The notes below the pieces were generated by a model. The model searched no databases, was not told the DNA's origin, and saw only the letters and a program-made list of their open reading frames with translations. DNA of 5,441 nt from positions 1 to 5,441 of the forward strand of contig JALOOS010000147.1 of NCBI GenBank assembly GCA_025454275.1, given 5' to 3'. Shown in pieces: positions 1 through 5,441 of this stretch. Positions within the stretch are counted from its first letter, which is position 1. The number at the start of each line of letters is the position of its first letter. Source of the DNA: Desulfobacterales bacterium (lineage in GTDB: Bacteria > Desulfobacterota > Desulfobacteria > Desulfobacterales > SpSt-501). The position numbers were made by a program, and so were the translations under genes.

Positions 1-19
1 GCTCATGGACGTGGATCAT
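1..19 (-). CDS. 5' end of an unidentified leftward gene (partial)
   Basis: An ATG at 19-17 on the minus strand opens a frame whose first residues are MIHVHE before the window ends. The start is chosen because an AGGAG ribosome binding site (CTCCT on the plus strand, 27-31) sits seven bases upstream, and because a well-formed promoter lies a little further back. Six codons are too few to name a product. It is divergent from the protease gene, about 275 bases between starts, so the two share the intergenic region. The call that a gene starts here rests on the promoter, ribosome binding site and ATG together, not on protein similarity. Confidence 0.55.
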
Positions 20-57
20 GCCGTTGCTCCTGAATGGTTATCACTGATGAACATCGC

Positions 58-86
58 TCTATAAAAAATCGAACCTTTCTTGTCAA
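58..86 (-). promoter_or_regulatory. sigma70-type promoter for the leftward gene
   Basis: Read on the minus strand, a perfect -35 box TTGACA (86-81) is followed after exactly 17 bases by TATAGA (63-58), one mismatch from the TATAAT consensus. The spacer is AT-rich near the -10 box. Transcription would start near 51, giving a leader of about 32 bases to the AGGAG site and ATG at 19. This is the strongest promoter match in the window. It is a sequence match only. Confidence 0.7.
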
Positions 87-133
87 CTTTCTCCGGCGCT
101 TGAATGCTGGTCGCGAAGGCCCGCTGCTAAAAT

Positions 134-186
134 GCAACGGCAGCCACCGTTGCCCCTCACCCGGCGGGAGGGGCTCGGGGAGAGGG
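134..186. repeat. REP-like cluster of GC-rich palindromes in the protease leader
   Basis: Two adjacent inverted repeats are visible. GCAACGG (134-140) pairs with CCGTTGC (147-153) around a six-base loop. CCCCTC (153-158) pairs with GAGGGG (168-173) around a GC-rich core that can extend the stem. The block continues into GGGGAGAGGG (177-186). C/G-rich blocks of the CCCCTCACCC / GGGGAGAGGG kind are commonly dispersed between genes in high-GC Proteobacteria, so this is likely a diverged copy of such an element. Only one copy is inside the window, so dispersal is inferred. Confidence 0.4.
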
Positions 187-252
187 ATCTGCCCGCCCTG
201 CGCCGAGATGGTTGACTTTATGCGGGATACGCGCGAAAACGGCACCGTGGAA

Positions 253-269
253 GGGCCGGTATCCGGCCC
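253..269 (+). other. Short perfect hairpin just upstream of the protease ribosome binding site
   Basis: GGGCCGG (253-259) and CCGGCCC (263-269) form a seven-base-pair, all-GC stem with a TAT loop. It ends nine bases before the AAGGAGG ribosome binding site (278-284). In the mRNA it would be stable and could influence ribosome access or transcript stability. It is not followed by a T tract, so it is not a normal intrinsic terminator. Confidence 0.45.
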
Positions 270-277
270 CTATTGCC

Positions 278-284
278 AAGGAGG
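278..284 (+). promoter_or_regulatory. Strong ribosome binding site deciding the protease start
   Basis: AAGGAGG lies nine bases before the ATG at 294. It is a full match to the anti-Shine-Dalgarno core. The ATG at 391, the first start in the protease-body frame, has no comparable motif upstream. This site is the main reason for placing the original start at 294 although that ATG is in a different frame from the protease body. Confidence 0.75.
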
Positions 285-293
285 ATTTTCGAG

Positions 294-390
294 ATGATCG
301 ATTCGTTCAAGATAGGGATGGCGGCGGCCTGCCGCCTTCTGGTGGGTGTGATGGGGGCGGCCGGTTCCGGCGCACGCGGCCGAGCCCCTC
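294..390 (+). other. Signal peptide segment of the protease, separated from it by a +1 frameshift
   Basis: From the ATG at 294 the frame reads a classical Sec leader. It has a short N-terminus with Lys at residue 6, then a hydrophobic stretch of Ala, Leu, Val, Gly and Met to about residue 23. After that the frame departs from anything protease-like. In the protease frame, 361-390 encodes PVPAHAAEPL, which contains an ideal signal peptidase I site AHA|AEP. The protease frame has a TGA at 349-351, so the switch must lie between 352 and roughly 370. One surplus base there, for example in the G run at 353-357 or the GG at 363-364, explains everything. Removing a G at 363-364 gives a 28-residue leader ending AAVPAHA. 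Sequencing error or a real mutation cannot be told apart here. Confidence 0.75.
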
Positions 391-1722
391 ATGATCCCGG
401 CCAGCTTCAGCCAGTTGGCCGAATCGGTGAGCCCGGCCGTGGTCAACATCCGCACCGTGAAGACGCTCAAGGGAGGGGGACCCGTTCTGCGCCACTTCCA
501 GCGGGAGCCCTTCGGCCGCGAACAGCCCTTCCAGGACTTTTTCGAACGGTTCTTCGGCGAGGAGATGCAGCGGGAGTTCAAACAGCCCAGCCTGGGGTCG
601 GGGTTCATCATCGACAGGGAGGGCCACGTGGTCACCAACAACCACGTCATCGAAGACGCCGACCAGATCAAGGTCAAACTGGGCGACGAGAAGGAGTTCG
701 ACGCTCAGGTCGTCGGCCGCGACCCGAGCACGGACCTGGCGCTGCTCAAGATCAAGGCCGCCCAGGACCTGCCGGTGGTCAAGTTGGGAGATTCCGCCCA
801 GCTGAAGATCGGCCAATGGGTGGTGGCCATCGGGAGCCCCTTCGGCCTGGAGCGCACCGTGACGGCGGGGATTGTCAGCGCCAAGGGCCGGGTCATCGGC
901 TCGGGGCCCTACGATGACTTCATCCAGACCGACGCCTCGATCAACCCGGGCAACAGCGGCGGGCCCCTGATCAACATGAAGGGCGAGGTGGTGGGGATCA
1001 ACACGGCGATCGTGGCCAGCGGCCAGGGCATCGGCTTCGCCATCCCCATCGATCTCGCCAAGGGGATCATCGCCCAGCTGAAGTCCGGCGGCGAGGTGAC
1101 CCGGGGCTGGCTGGGGGTGGCGATCCAGGATGTCAGCCCGGAGATGGCCGACTACTACGGGGTGGAGGCCAAGAAGGGCGTTTTCGTGGCCGATGTGTTC
1201 AAGGGCGACCCGGCCGAGGCGGCCGGGATCCGTCCCAAGGACATCATCGTGGAGGTGAACGGGCAAAAGGTCGAGACCACCCGCCAGCTGACGAGCCTCG
1301 TGGCCAACATCCCCGTCGGGCAGGCGGTCAAGGTGAAGGTGCTGCGCGAGGGTCAGCCCAAGACCTTCCAGGTGAAGATCGCCAAACGCGATGACACGAA
1401 GACGGCCGCGCGCGGTGAGCCGCCCGAGAAGCGCGGCGAGGACCCGCTGGGGTTGAAAGTGTCGGCGCTGACCCCGGAGATCGCCCAGCGCTTCGCTATT
1501 GGGGAGACCGCCGGCGTGATCGTCACCGATGTCCAGAACGGGACCCCCGCCGAAGAGGCCGGCGTCCGCGCCGGGGACCTCATCAAGGAGATCAACCACA
1601 CCCCCGTGGAGTCGGTCGCGGACTACCGCGCGGCGTTGAAGAAGTTCGACAAGGAGAAGACCCTGCAGCTCTTCGTATGGCGCAAGAACGCCGGTTTTCT
1701 GGTGCTGAAGCTCACCAAATAG
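391..1722 (+). CDS. degP: Do-family (DegP/DegQ/HtrA) periplasmic serine protease, body of the gene
   Basis: ATP-independent serine endoprotease/chaperone that degrades or refolds misfolded envelope proteins in the periplasm. Numbering from the ATG at 391 (443 residues), the trypsin-like domain covers about 1-235 with the full triad: His85 in TNNHVIEDA, Asp115 in DPSTDLALL, Ser189 in NPGNSGGPL. An LA-type loop rich in Phe and Gln lies at about 28-66. PDZ1 spans about 238-325 and PDZ2 about 352-440, joined by a charged linker at about 331-352. There is no cysteine in the body. Restoring the frame to the ATG at 294 gives 475 residues, essentially the length of E. coli DegP precursor. As read, the protein would lack its export signal, and the 391 start has no ribosome binding site, so 391 is probably not the true start. 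No convincing promoter was found; an extended -10-like TGCTAAAAT at 125-133 lacks a spaced -35. The family is certain; DegP versus DegQ or MucD naming is not. Confidence 0.93.
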   Translation: MIPASFSQLAESVSPAVVNIRTVKTLKGGGPVLRHFQREPFGREQPFQDFFERFFGEEMQREFKQPSLGSGFIIDREGHVVTNNHVIEDADQIKVKLGDEKEFDAQVVGRDPSTDLALLKIKAAQDLPVVKLGDSAQLKIGQWVVAIGSPFGLERTVTAGIVSAKGRVIGSGPYDDFIQTDASINPGNSGGPLINMKGEVVGINTAIVASGQGIGFAIPIDLAKGIIAQLKSGGEVTRGWLGVAIQDVSPEMADYYGVEAKKGVFVADVFKGDPAEAAGIRPKDIIVEVNGQKVETTRQLTSLVANIPVGQAVKVKVLREGQPKTFQVKIAKRDDTKTAARGEPPEKRGEDPLGLKVSALTPEIAQRFAIGETAGVIVTDVQNGTPAEEAGVRAGDLIKEINHTPVESVADYRAALKKFDKEKTLQLFVWRKNAGFLVLKLTK

Positions 1723-1764
1723 GAATCGGACGCCCCCGGCTCAGCCGGGGGTATCCGATTCCTA
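1720..1764. terminator. Hairpin shared by two convergent genes, probable bidirectional terminator
   Basis: An almost perfect inverted repeat: the 11 bases at 1720-1730 pair with 1754-1764, and CCCCCGGC (1733-1740) pairs with GCCGGGGG (1744-1751) around a TCA loop. One mismatch and one G-T pair interrupt the stem. The TAG stop of the protease (1720-1722) and the TAG stop of the leftward zinc-ribbon gene (1764-1762) pair with each other's surroundings at the base of the stem. Neither side has a proper T tract, so it may work through stem stability, Rho, or as a 3'-end protecting structure. Confidence 0.65.
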
Positions 1765-2076
1765 GTCGCCGATGGTGCGTTTGACGTCGGGGATGGTCTC
1801 GGGTTTGCCGCGGATCATGTAGCGGCTGTCCCGGCCGCGGGCGGTGACGTTCTCGTAGACCCCGTCATCCCGTCTTACGAGCTTGGTGAACCCGAGATCG
1901 CGCAGCTCGCTGTTGGTCTTGGGGGTGCTGAGATTGGGGCAGGAGATGAGCTTGCGGACGCCGCCCCCGCAGGCAGGGCAATGCGTTAAGGCTTTTTCCT
2001 CGAGGGACTGGCGCCATTCGAATACCCGCCCCAGCCGGCACAAAGCGCCCTCGTGCTCGTATTCATAGACGGGCAT
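1762..2076 (-). CDS. FmdB-like small zinc-ribbon protein
   Basis: A 104-residue protein beginning MPVYEYEHEG, the signature opening of the FmdB/CxxC zinc-ribbon family (usual form MPxYEYxC). These are small cytoplasmic proteins of uncertain, possibly regulatory, role. The second metal-binding pair is intact: Cys33 and Cys36 in HCPACGG. The first pair, normally CxxC, is replaced by His8 and Cys13, so metal binding may be altered. An extra Cys46 follows. The C-terminal half (about 56-104) is polar, with a GFTKLVRRDDGVYENVTA segment and no recognised domain. The start at 2076 is preferred over an in-frame ATG 12 codons upstream because GGAGG (2090-2086) lies nine bases before it and the MPVYEY motif starts there. 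The gene has its own promoter and converges on the protease gene, with 39 bases between the stops. The function is not known. Confidence 0.8.
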   Translation of the reverse strand: MPVYEYEHEGALCRLGRVFEWRQSLEEKALTHCPACGGGVRKLISCPNLSTPKTNSELRDLGFTKLVRRDDGVYENVTARGRDSRYMIRGKPETIPDVKRTIGD

Positions 2077-2121
2077 CCGACCTCTCCTCCCTTTCATCCC
2101 AGGGTCATTCAACCACCTATT

Positions 2122-2150
2122 ATTCTAACCGATCCTGCCGTTTTTTACAA
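2122..2150 (-). promoter_or_regulatory. sigma70-type promoter for the zinc-ribbon gene
   Basis: On the minus strand TTGTAA (2150-2145) and TAGAAT (2127-2122) are separated by exactly 17 bases. Each box has two mismatches or fewer from consensus. This is the only AT-rich patch in the neighbourhood. Transcription would begin near 2115, about 39 bases before the ATG at 2076, with the GGAGG site in between. Confidence 0.6.
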
Positions 2151-2163
2151 CCTGACCGGAATG

Positions 2164-2201
2164 GGTTTCGCAGCCCCGCCCGCCGGCGGGGCTGCGAAAC
2201 C
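2164..2201. repeat. Perfect 17-bp palindrome with 4-base loop between divergent genes
   Basis: The 17 bases at 2164-2180 (GGTTTCGCAGCCCCGCC) are exactly complementary to 2185-2201, leaving CGCC as loop. It lies just behind the leftward promoter and about 160 bases before the ATPase gene. There is no T tract on either side and no gene whose 3' end it would terminate. It may be a REP-like intergenic palindrome, a protein-binding site, or a strong RNA hairpin in a long ATPase leader. Confidence 0.7.
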
Positions 2202-2279
2202 AGTTCTAAAGTTTCCCGCTGAAAAGCCGATCGAATGCATACATCACCATCGGCGGGGGGGGAGCCGCTTCGCCCGATC

Positions 2280-2311
2280 CCTGCGCCGGAGTCGTTCAGG
2301 ATCGGCGCAGG
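2280..2311 (+). other. Inverted repeat in the leader of the ATPase gene
   Basis: CCTGCGCCG (2280-2288) is the exact reverse complement of CGGCGCAGG (2303-2311), with a 14-base loop. It ends 52 bases before the chosen ATG at 2364. A second small pair, GCCGAT (2226-2231) with ATCGGC (2249-2254), precedes it, and a run of eight G (2255-2262) lies between them. Together they make the leader of this gene highly structured. No convincing sigma70 or sigma54 promoter for the rightward gene was found in 2202-2363. Confidence 0.35.
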
Positions 2312-2363
2312 CACGAAAGAACAGCCCGGGAACCTTATTGCATCGGAGACGGAACGACGTTTT

Positions 2364-4769
2364 ATGAGTCCGACAACGGCCGGAAGTTCATCTGAGGTGG
2401 AGCTGAAGCTCAAGGAGGCGGAGACCTGCTATTCCATGGGGATGGCCGAAGAGGCGCTCAAGCTTTACGAAAACGTCATCGCGTCGAGCGATAGCCTCCC
2501 TTCGCAGACGCGGCAGACCCTCTCGGAAAAGGTGAAACGGCTAAAACGGGAGATCAAGGAGCAGCAGAGCACGGAACGCCAGGGGCTTTCGCCCGAAGAG
2601 ATCTCCCTTTTTCGAAAAACCCTGGCCTGCCAGGAGGATATCCCGGCACTGCTCGATGGGGCCGCCGCCCTCAAGGAGCTCGGCCTCATGGAAGAGGCCG
2701 TGGCCGAGTACGAAAAACTGCTCGCGCTGGACCACTCGAGCTGCGACTACTCCCGGTCGGACTACTCGCCTGCCAAAATCATCTCCGATTACCTCGCCTG
2801 CCTGCTGGAGGTGGCGCAGCCGGACGAGGTCGTGAAGAAAGCCTACAAGATCATCTACCAGCACAACCTCAAAGAAACCGAGGCGGCCGGCCTGAAGTCC
2901 TGGCTCGGCCGGCATATGGAATCGCGCGACCAGACGGAGCTGGCCTTCGACCTGTACAAAACCGCCGTCGAGATGAACCCCGGCGACGATGAGGCCGCCG
3001 CCCGCCTCGAGGCCCTCAAGGGCAAGCTCGGCAACACCTCGCGCTACGACTACCTCCTGCGCGGCAAGATCGTGAGCACTCAGCAGCTCCAGGAGGCGCT
3101 GTCGATCGCCAAGCGCATCAACCGCAGCGTCGAGTTCGTCCTGGTGGACCGCTTCAAGATCGACATCAAGGAGGTCGGCCGATCGCTCTCCTCCTTCTAC
3201 GGCTGCCCCTTTCGCCAGTTCGACCCCGAGGTACCCGTTCCCTTCGAGCTGATCACCAACCTGAAGAAGTCCTTTCTGCTCTATTATGTGTGGGTGCCTC
3301 TGAAATGGGACAAGACCGGGATCGAAATCCTGGTGGACGACCCCAAGGACCTGCGCAAGACCGACCACATCCGGGCCCTGATGGGCAATCAGAAGATCAC
3401 CTTCGCCGTCGCCCTGAAGGAGGACGTCGAGAAGTACATCCAGCTCTTTTTCGATCCGCGCGCGGAGCGCCAGGTTGAGAAGACGACCGATAACATCGAC
3501 GAGATCATCCCGGATGTCAGCTTCGAGGAGGAGGTGGAGATCCATGAGGACGCCTCCCTCGACGAGTCCTCCAGCCAGGTCGTCAAATTCGTGGATCAGA
3601 TCCTGGTGACGGCGTTCCGCAACGGCGCCTCCGACATCCATATCGAGCCCTCCGCGATCACGCGCAAGACCACCATCCGGTTCCGCAACGACGGGGTCTG
3701 CTACGAGTACATCCAGGTCCCCAACTCCATGGCCCCGGCCATCATTTCGCGCCTCAAAATCATGTCCGAGCTGGACATCGCGGAAAAGCGCCTGCCCCAG
3801 GACGGGAAGATCAAGATGCGGCGCAAGGGGCTCCAGGAGTTCGAACTGCGCATCTCCACCATGCCGACCACCGGCAAGTACGAGGACGCGGTGCTGCGCA
3901 TCCTGACGCGGACCGGGACCATCCGGCTCGACGACATCGGCCTGAGCGAGCGCAATCTGAGCCTGCTGAAGAAGCTCATCGCCAAACCCTACGGCATGCT
4001 GCTCTGCGTGGGCCCGACCGGCTCCGGCAAGACCACGACCCTGCATGCGGCCCTGGCCCAGATCAATCAGCCCGGGGTGAAGATCTGGACGGCCGAGGAC
4101 CCGGTCGAGATCACCCAGGCGGGCCTGCGCCAGGTCCAGGTGCGGCCCAAGATCGGGCTGGATTTCGCGCGGGTGATGCGGGGCTTTCTGCGGCTCGACC
4201 CGGACATCATCATGATCGGTGAAATGCGCGACAAGGAGACCGCCTCGATCGCGCTGGAGGCCGCGCTGACCGGGCACCTGGTGCTTTCGACCCTGCATAC
4301 CAACAACGCCCCCGAGACCCTGACGCGGCTGGTGGAGATGGGAATGAGCCCCTTGAACATCTCCGATGCCTTTCTGGGTGTGCTCGGCCAGCGCCTGGTG
4401 CGCCGCCTGTGTCAGGCCTGCAGCGAGAGCTACCATCCCGGCGAGGAGGAGTTCGAAGACCTGGGCATGGACTACGGTCGCGAAGCGTTCTCCGCGGCCG
4501 GGTACACCTACAGCCCCGGTTTCACCCTCCGGCGCACGTCCGGATGCGAAAAATGCAACGGCTCCGGCTTCAAAGGACGGATCGGGATCCATGAGCTGAT
4601 GGAGGCCACCCACGCGATCAAGCTCCTGATCAAGAAGGGCGCGACCTCCTTCGATCTGGCGCGGCAGGCCGCCCAGGATGGGATGACAACCCTGAAACAG
4701 GACGGGATCCAAAAAATCACAGCCGGCATCACCAACATCCGTGAGGTCCGGCGCGTGTGCGTTGAATGA
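2364..4769 (+). CDS. PilB/GspE-family secretion ATPase with N-terminal TPR region
   Basis: Cytoplasmic hexameric motor of the type II secretion / type IV pilus superfamily, 801 residues. About 1-222 is helical and TPR-like (units near 11-42, 92-123, 140-164 and 177-222). About 228-363 resembles the MshEN/T2SSE N-terminal domain. The ATPase core follows: ASDIHIEP near 422, Walker A GPTGSGKT at 550-557, Asp box WTAEDPVE near 575-582, Walker B with GEMRD at 619-623, His box with STLHTNNA at 642-649. A four-cysteine zinc site is formed by Cys683/Cys686 and Cys728/Cys731. All catalytic elements are present, so it should hydrolyse ATP and power pilin-like assembly. Canonical PilB or GspE has about 500-570 residues; the extra length is the TPR part, likely a partner-docking module. 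The frame is open back to an ATG at 2235, but that start lacks a ribosome binding site and adds a low-complexity stretch. The site at 2364 is itself weak (GGAA nine bases upstream). It is probably co-transcribed with the REC-PAS gene. Which system it drives cannot be told. Confidence 0.9.
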   Translation: MSPTTAGSSSEVELKLKEAETCYSMGMAEEALKLYENVIASSDSLPSQTRQTLSEKVKRLKREIKEQQSTERQGLSPEEISLFRKTLACQEDIPALLDGAAALKELGLMEEAVAEYEKLLALDHSSCDYSRSDYSPAKIISDYLACLLEVAQPDEVVKKAYKIIYQHNLKETEAAGLKSWLGRHMESRDQTELAFDLYKTAVEMNPGDDEAAARLEALKGKLGNTSRYDYLLRGKIVSTQQLQEALSIAKRINRSVEFVLVDRFKIDIKEVGRSLSSFYGCPFRQFDPEVPVPFELITNLKKSFLLYYVWVPLKWDKTGIEILVDDPKDLRKTDHIRALMGNQKITFAVALKEDVEKYIQLFFDPRAERQVEKTTDNIDEIIPDVSFEEEVEIHEDASLDESSSQVVKFVDQILVTAFRNGASDIHIEPSAITRKTTIRFRNDGVCYEYIQVPNSMAPAIISRLKIMSELDIAEKRLPQDGKIKMRRKGLQEFELRISTMPTTGKYEDAVLRILTRTGTIRLDDIGLSERNLSLLKKLIAKPYGMLLCVGPTGSGKTTTLHAALAQINQPGVKIWTAEDPVEITQAGLRQVQVRPKIGLDFARVMRGFLRLDPDIIMIGEMRDKETASIALEAALTGHLVLSTLHTNNAPETLTRLVEMGMSPLNISDAFLGVLGQRLVRRLCQACSESYHPGEEEFEDLGMDYGREAFSAAGYTYSPGFTLRRTSGCEKCNGSGFKGRIGIHELMEATHAIKLLIKKGATSFDLARQAAQDGMTTLKQDGIQKITAGITNIREVRRVCVE

Positions 4770-4812
4770 TCTCCCGGCAGGCTCCGGGGGATCCACCGGT
4801 GAGAGGTGGGAT

Positions 4813-5441
4813 ATGCCCCGCAAAGCGTTGGTGGTCGACAGCGATTTTTTCTTCGTCGAGTTTTTGAGCCGCCTTCTCGAAGAACGCGGCTACTTCGTGC
4901 ACAAGGCCTACGACGGCAAACAGGGGATCGCCGGCCTCGACCAGGGGCCCTACGACATCATGTTCGCCGACCTGGTGATGCCCAAGGTGAACGGGCGCCA
5001 GTTCTTTCACGTCGCCCGGCGCCGGTCCAACGGGCGGTGCTGCCCGCTGGTGGCGCTCTCCGGCACCTTGATCGAACAGATGGAGGCCCTGGATGAGATC
5101 GGGGCCGACTACTTCATCGCCAAAGGGCCCTTCGAAAAGTTGTCCGTGCAGCTGAACGATTTCATGACCGGTCTGGAGAGGCGCCCGGGCTTGCCGCCGG
5201 CCGAAAAGAAGATCCTCCAGACCGGCAGCGTCTTTCCGCGGCGCGATGCGGTCGAGCTCCTGGGGTCGCTCGAATTCCAGCAGGCCGTGATCGAGCGCCT
5301 CGGGGTGGGGGTGATGATCGCCGACAAGGACACTCGCATCCTCCATGCCAACCCGGCGGCACTCGCGGCCCTGAACAAAACCCTTCTCGAGGCCCTCAAC
5401 ACCCCCATCCTGGCTCTTTTCCCTCCGGAGTGTTCCGCGGA
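4813..5441 (+). CDS. REC-PAS response regulator / sensor protein (3' part outside window)
   Basis: Open frame from ATG 4813 to the right edge, at least 209 residues, without a stop. Residues 1 to about 122 are a receiver domain with every key residue: acidic pocket Asp9 and Asp11, phosphoacceptor Asp53 in FADLVMP, Ser83 in ALSGT, and Lys104 in IAKGP. A linker (about 123-155) leads into a PAS domain starting near 158, recognisable by GVMIADKDTRILHANPAAL (166-184). The PAS domain is cut by the window end. Such proteins usually continue into a histidine kinase, diguanylate cyclase or other output module, which is not visible. A GAGAGG purine stretch (4801-4806) lies six bases before the ATG. Only 43 bases separate it from the ATPase stop, so an operon is likely and it may control that motor. 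The receiver call is firm; the final output type is unknown. Confidence 0.88.
   Translation, partial: MPRKALVVDSDFFFVEFLSRLLEERGYFVHKAYDGKQGIAGLDQGPYDIMFADLVMPKVNGRQFFHVARRRSNGRCCPLVALSGTLIEQMEALDEIGADYFIAKGPFEKLSVQLNDFMTGLERRPGLPPAEKKILQTGSVFPRRDAVELLGSLEFQQAVIERLGVGVMIADKDTRILHANPAALAALNKTLLEALNTPILALFPPECSA

Noticed and set aside
71..105. Envelope-stress (sigmaE) or heat-shock (sigma32) promoter for the protease: GAACCTTT at 71 and CTTGAAT at 99-105
   Set aside because: No matching -10 element at the right distance for either class.
212..240. TTGACT at 212-217 as -35 box of the protease
   Set aside because: The hexamer at 17-base spacing is GAAAAC, too poor to support a promoter.
318..332. 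Lipoprotein signal (MAAAC) in the protease leader
   Set aside because: No Leu/Val at the lipobox -3 place, Cys too close to the N-terminus, and a proper signal peptidase I site follows.
352..370. Programmed +1 frameshift joining signal peptide and protease
   Set aside because: No slow or stop codon in the leader frame at the switch and no stimulatory Shine-Dalgarno-like element of the prfB type; an indel is simpler.
307..1599. 430-codon open frame on the minus strand opposite the protease
   Set aside because: It is the shadow of a GC-rich gene; its product is low-complexity (Leu, Gly, Asp, His rich) with no domain, while the plus strand has a complete catalytic triad and two PDZ domains.
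2077..2112. Upstream start of the zinc-ribbon gene at 2112
   Set aside because: Adds 12 residues ahead of the family's MPVYEY opening and would bury the GGAGG site inside the coding region.
2305..2325. sigma54 promoter (GGCACG near 2310) for the ATPase
   Set aside because: The -24 like element is present but the -12 TTGC element is missing at the required spacing.
2541..4823. 760-codon open frame on the minus strand opposite the ATPase
   Set aside because: Long because of codon bias on the coding strand; no recognisable motif, composition typical of an antisense shadow.
4729..5346. 205-codon minus-strand frame opposite the REC-PAS gene, and short plus-strand frame 4806-5096
   Set aside because: Both overlap a frame with all receiver residues conserved; neither has any motif.

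Overview
The window comes from a GC-rich Gram-negative bacterium. Four things point that way: a periplasmic DegP/HtrA protease with a Sec leader, a PilB/GspE-type ATPase with a TPR front end, a REC-PAS signalling protein and an FmdB-like zinc ribbon. The style of the proteins suggests Desulfobacterota (the former Deltaproteobacteria). That placement is an impression from protein families, not a database match.

Layout: (1) bases 1-19 hold the first six codons of a leftward gene that leaves the window, preceded by its own ribosome binding site and a near-consensus sigma70-type promoter at 58-86. (2) Bases 87-293 form the rightward leader of the protease gene, with several short GC-rich palindromes and ending in a strong ribosome binding site. 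(3) A Do-family serine protease occupies 294-1722. The signal peptide (294 to about 360) and the protease body (open from 352, first ATG at 391) lie in different reading frames. Removing one base would join them into a normal 475-residue precursor. (4) A leftward FmdB-like zinc-ribbon gene occupies 1762-2076. It converges on the protease gene, and both stop codons lie in the base of one hairpin. (5) Bases 2077-2363 form a divergent intergenic region with a good leftward promoter, a perfect 17-bp palindrome, a run of eight G and a smaller inverted repeat. (6) A PilB/GspE-like secretion ATPase runs from 2364 to 4769, with about 220 TPR-like residues in front and a degenerate MshEN-like domain. 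(7) After 43 bases comes a REC-PAS response regulator or sensor that begins at 4813 and is still open at the right edge.

The protease and zinc-ribbon genes look like independent units. The ATPase and the REC-PAS protein are probably co-transcribed. This suggests a type IV pilus or type II secretion-like motor controlled by a phosphorelay, but the partners that would prove it lie outside the window. The rarer points are the broken protease signal peptide, the TPR-ATPase architecture with a degraded nucleotide-binding motif, and the tight, U-tract-free palindromes in both intergenic regions. No mobile element, CRISPR array, tRNA or rRNA was seen.
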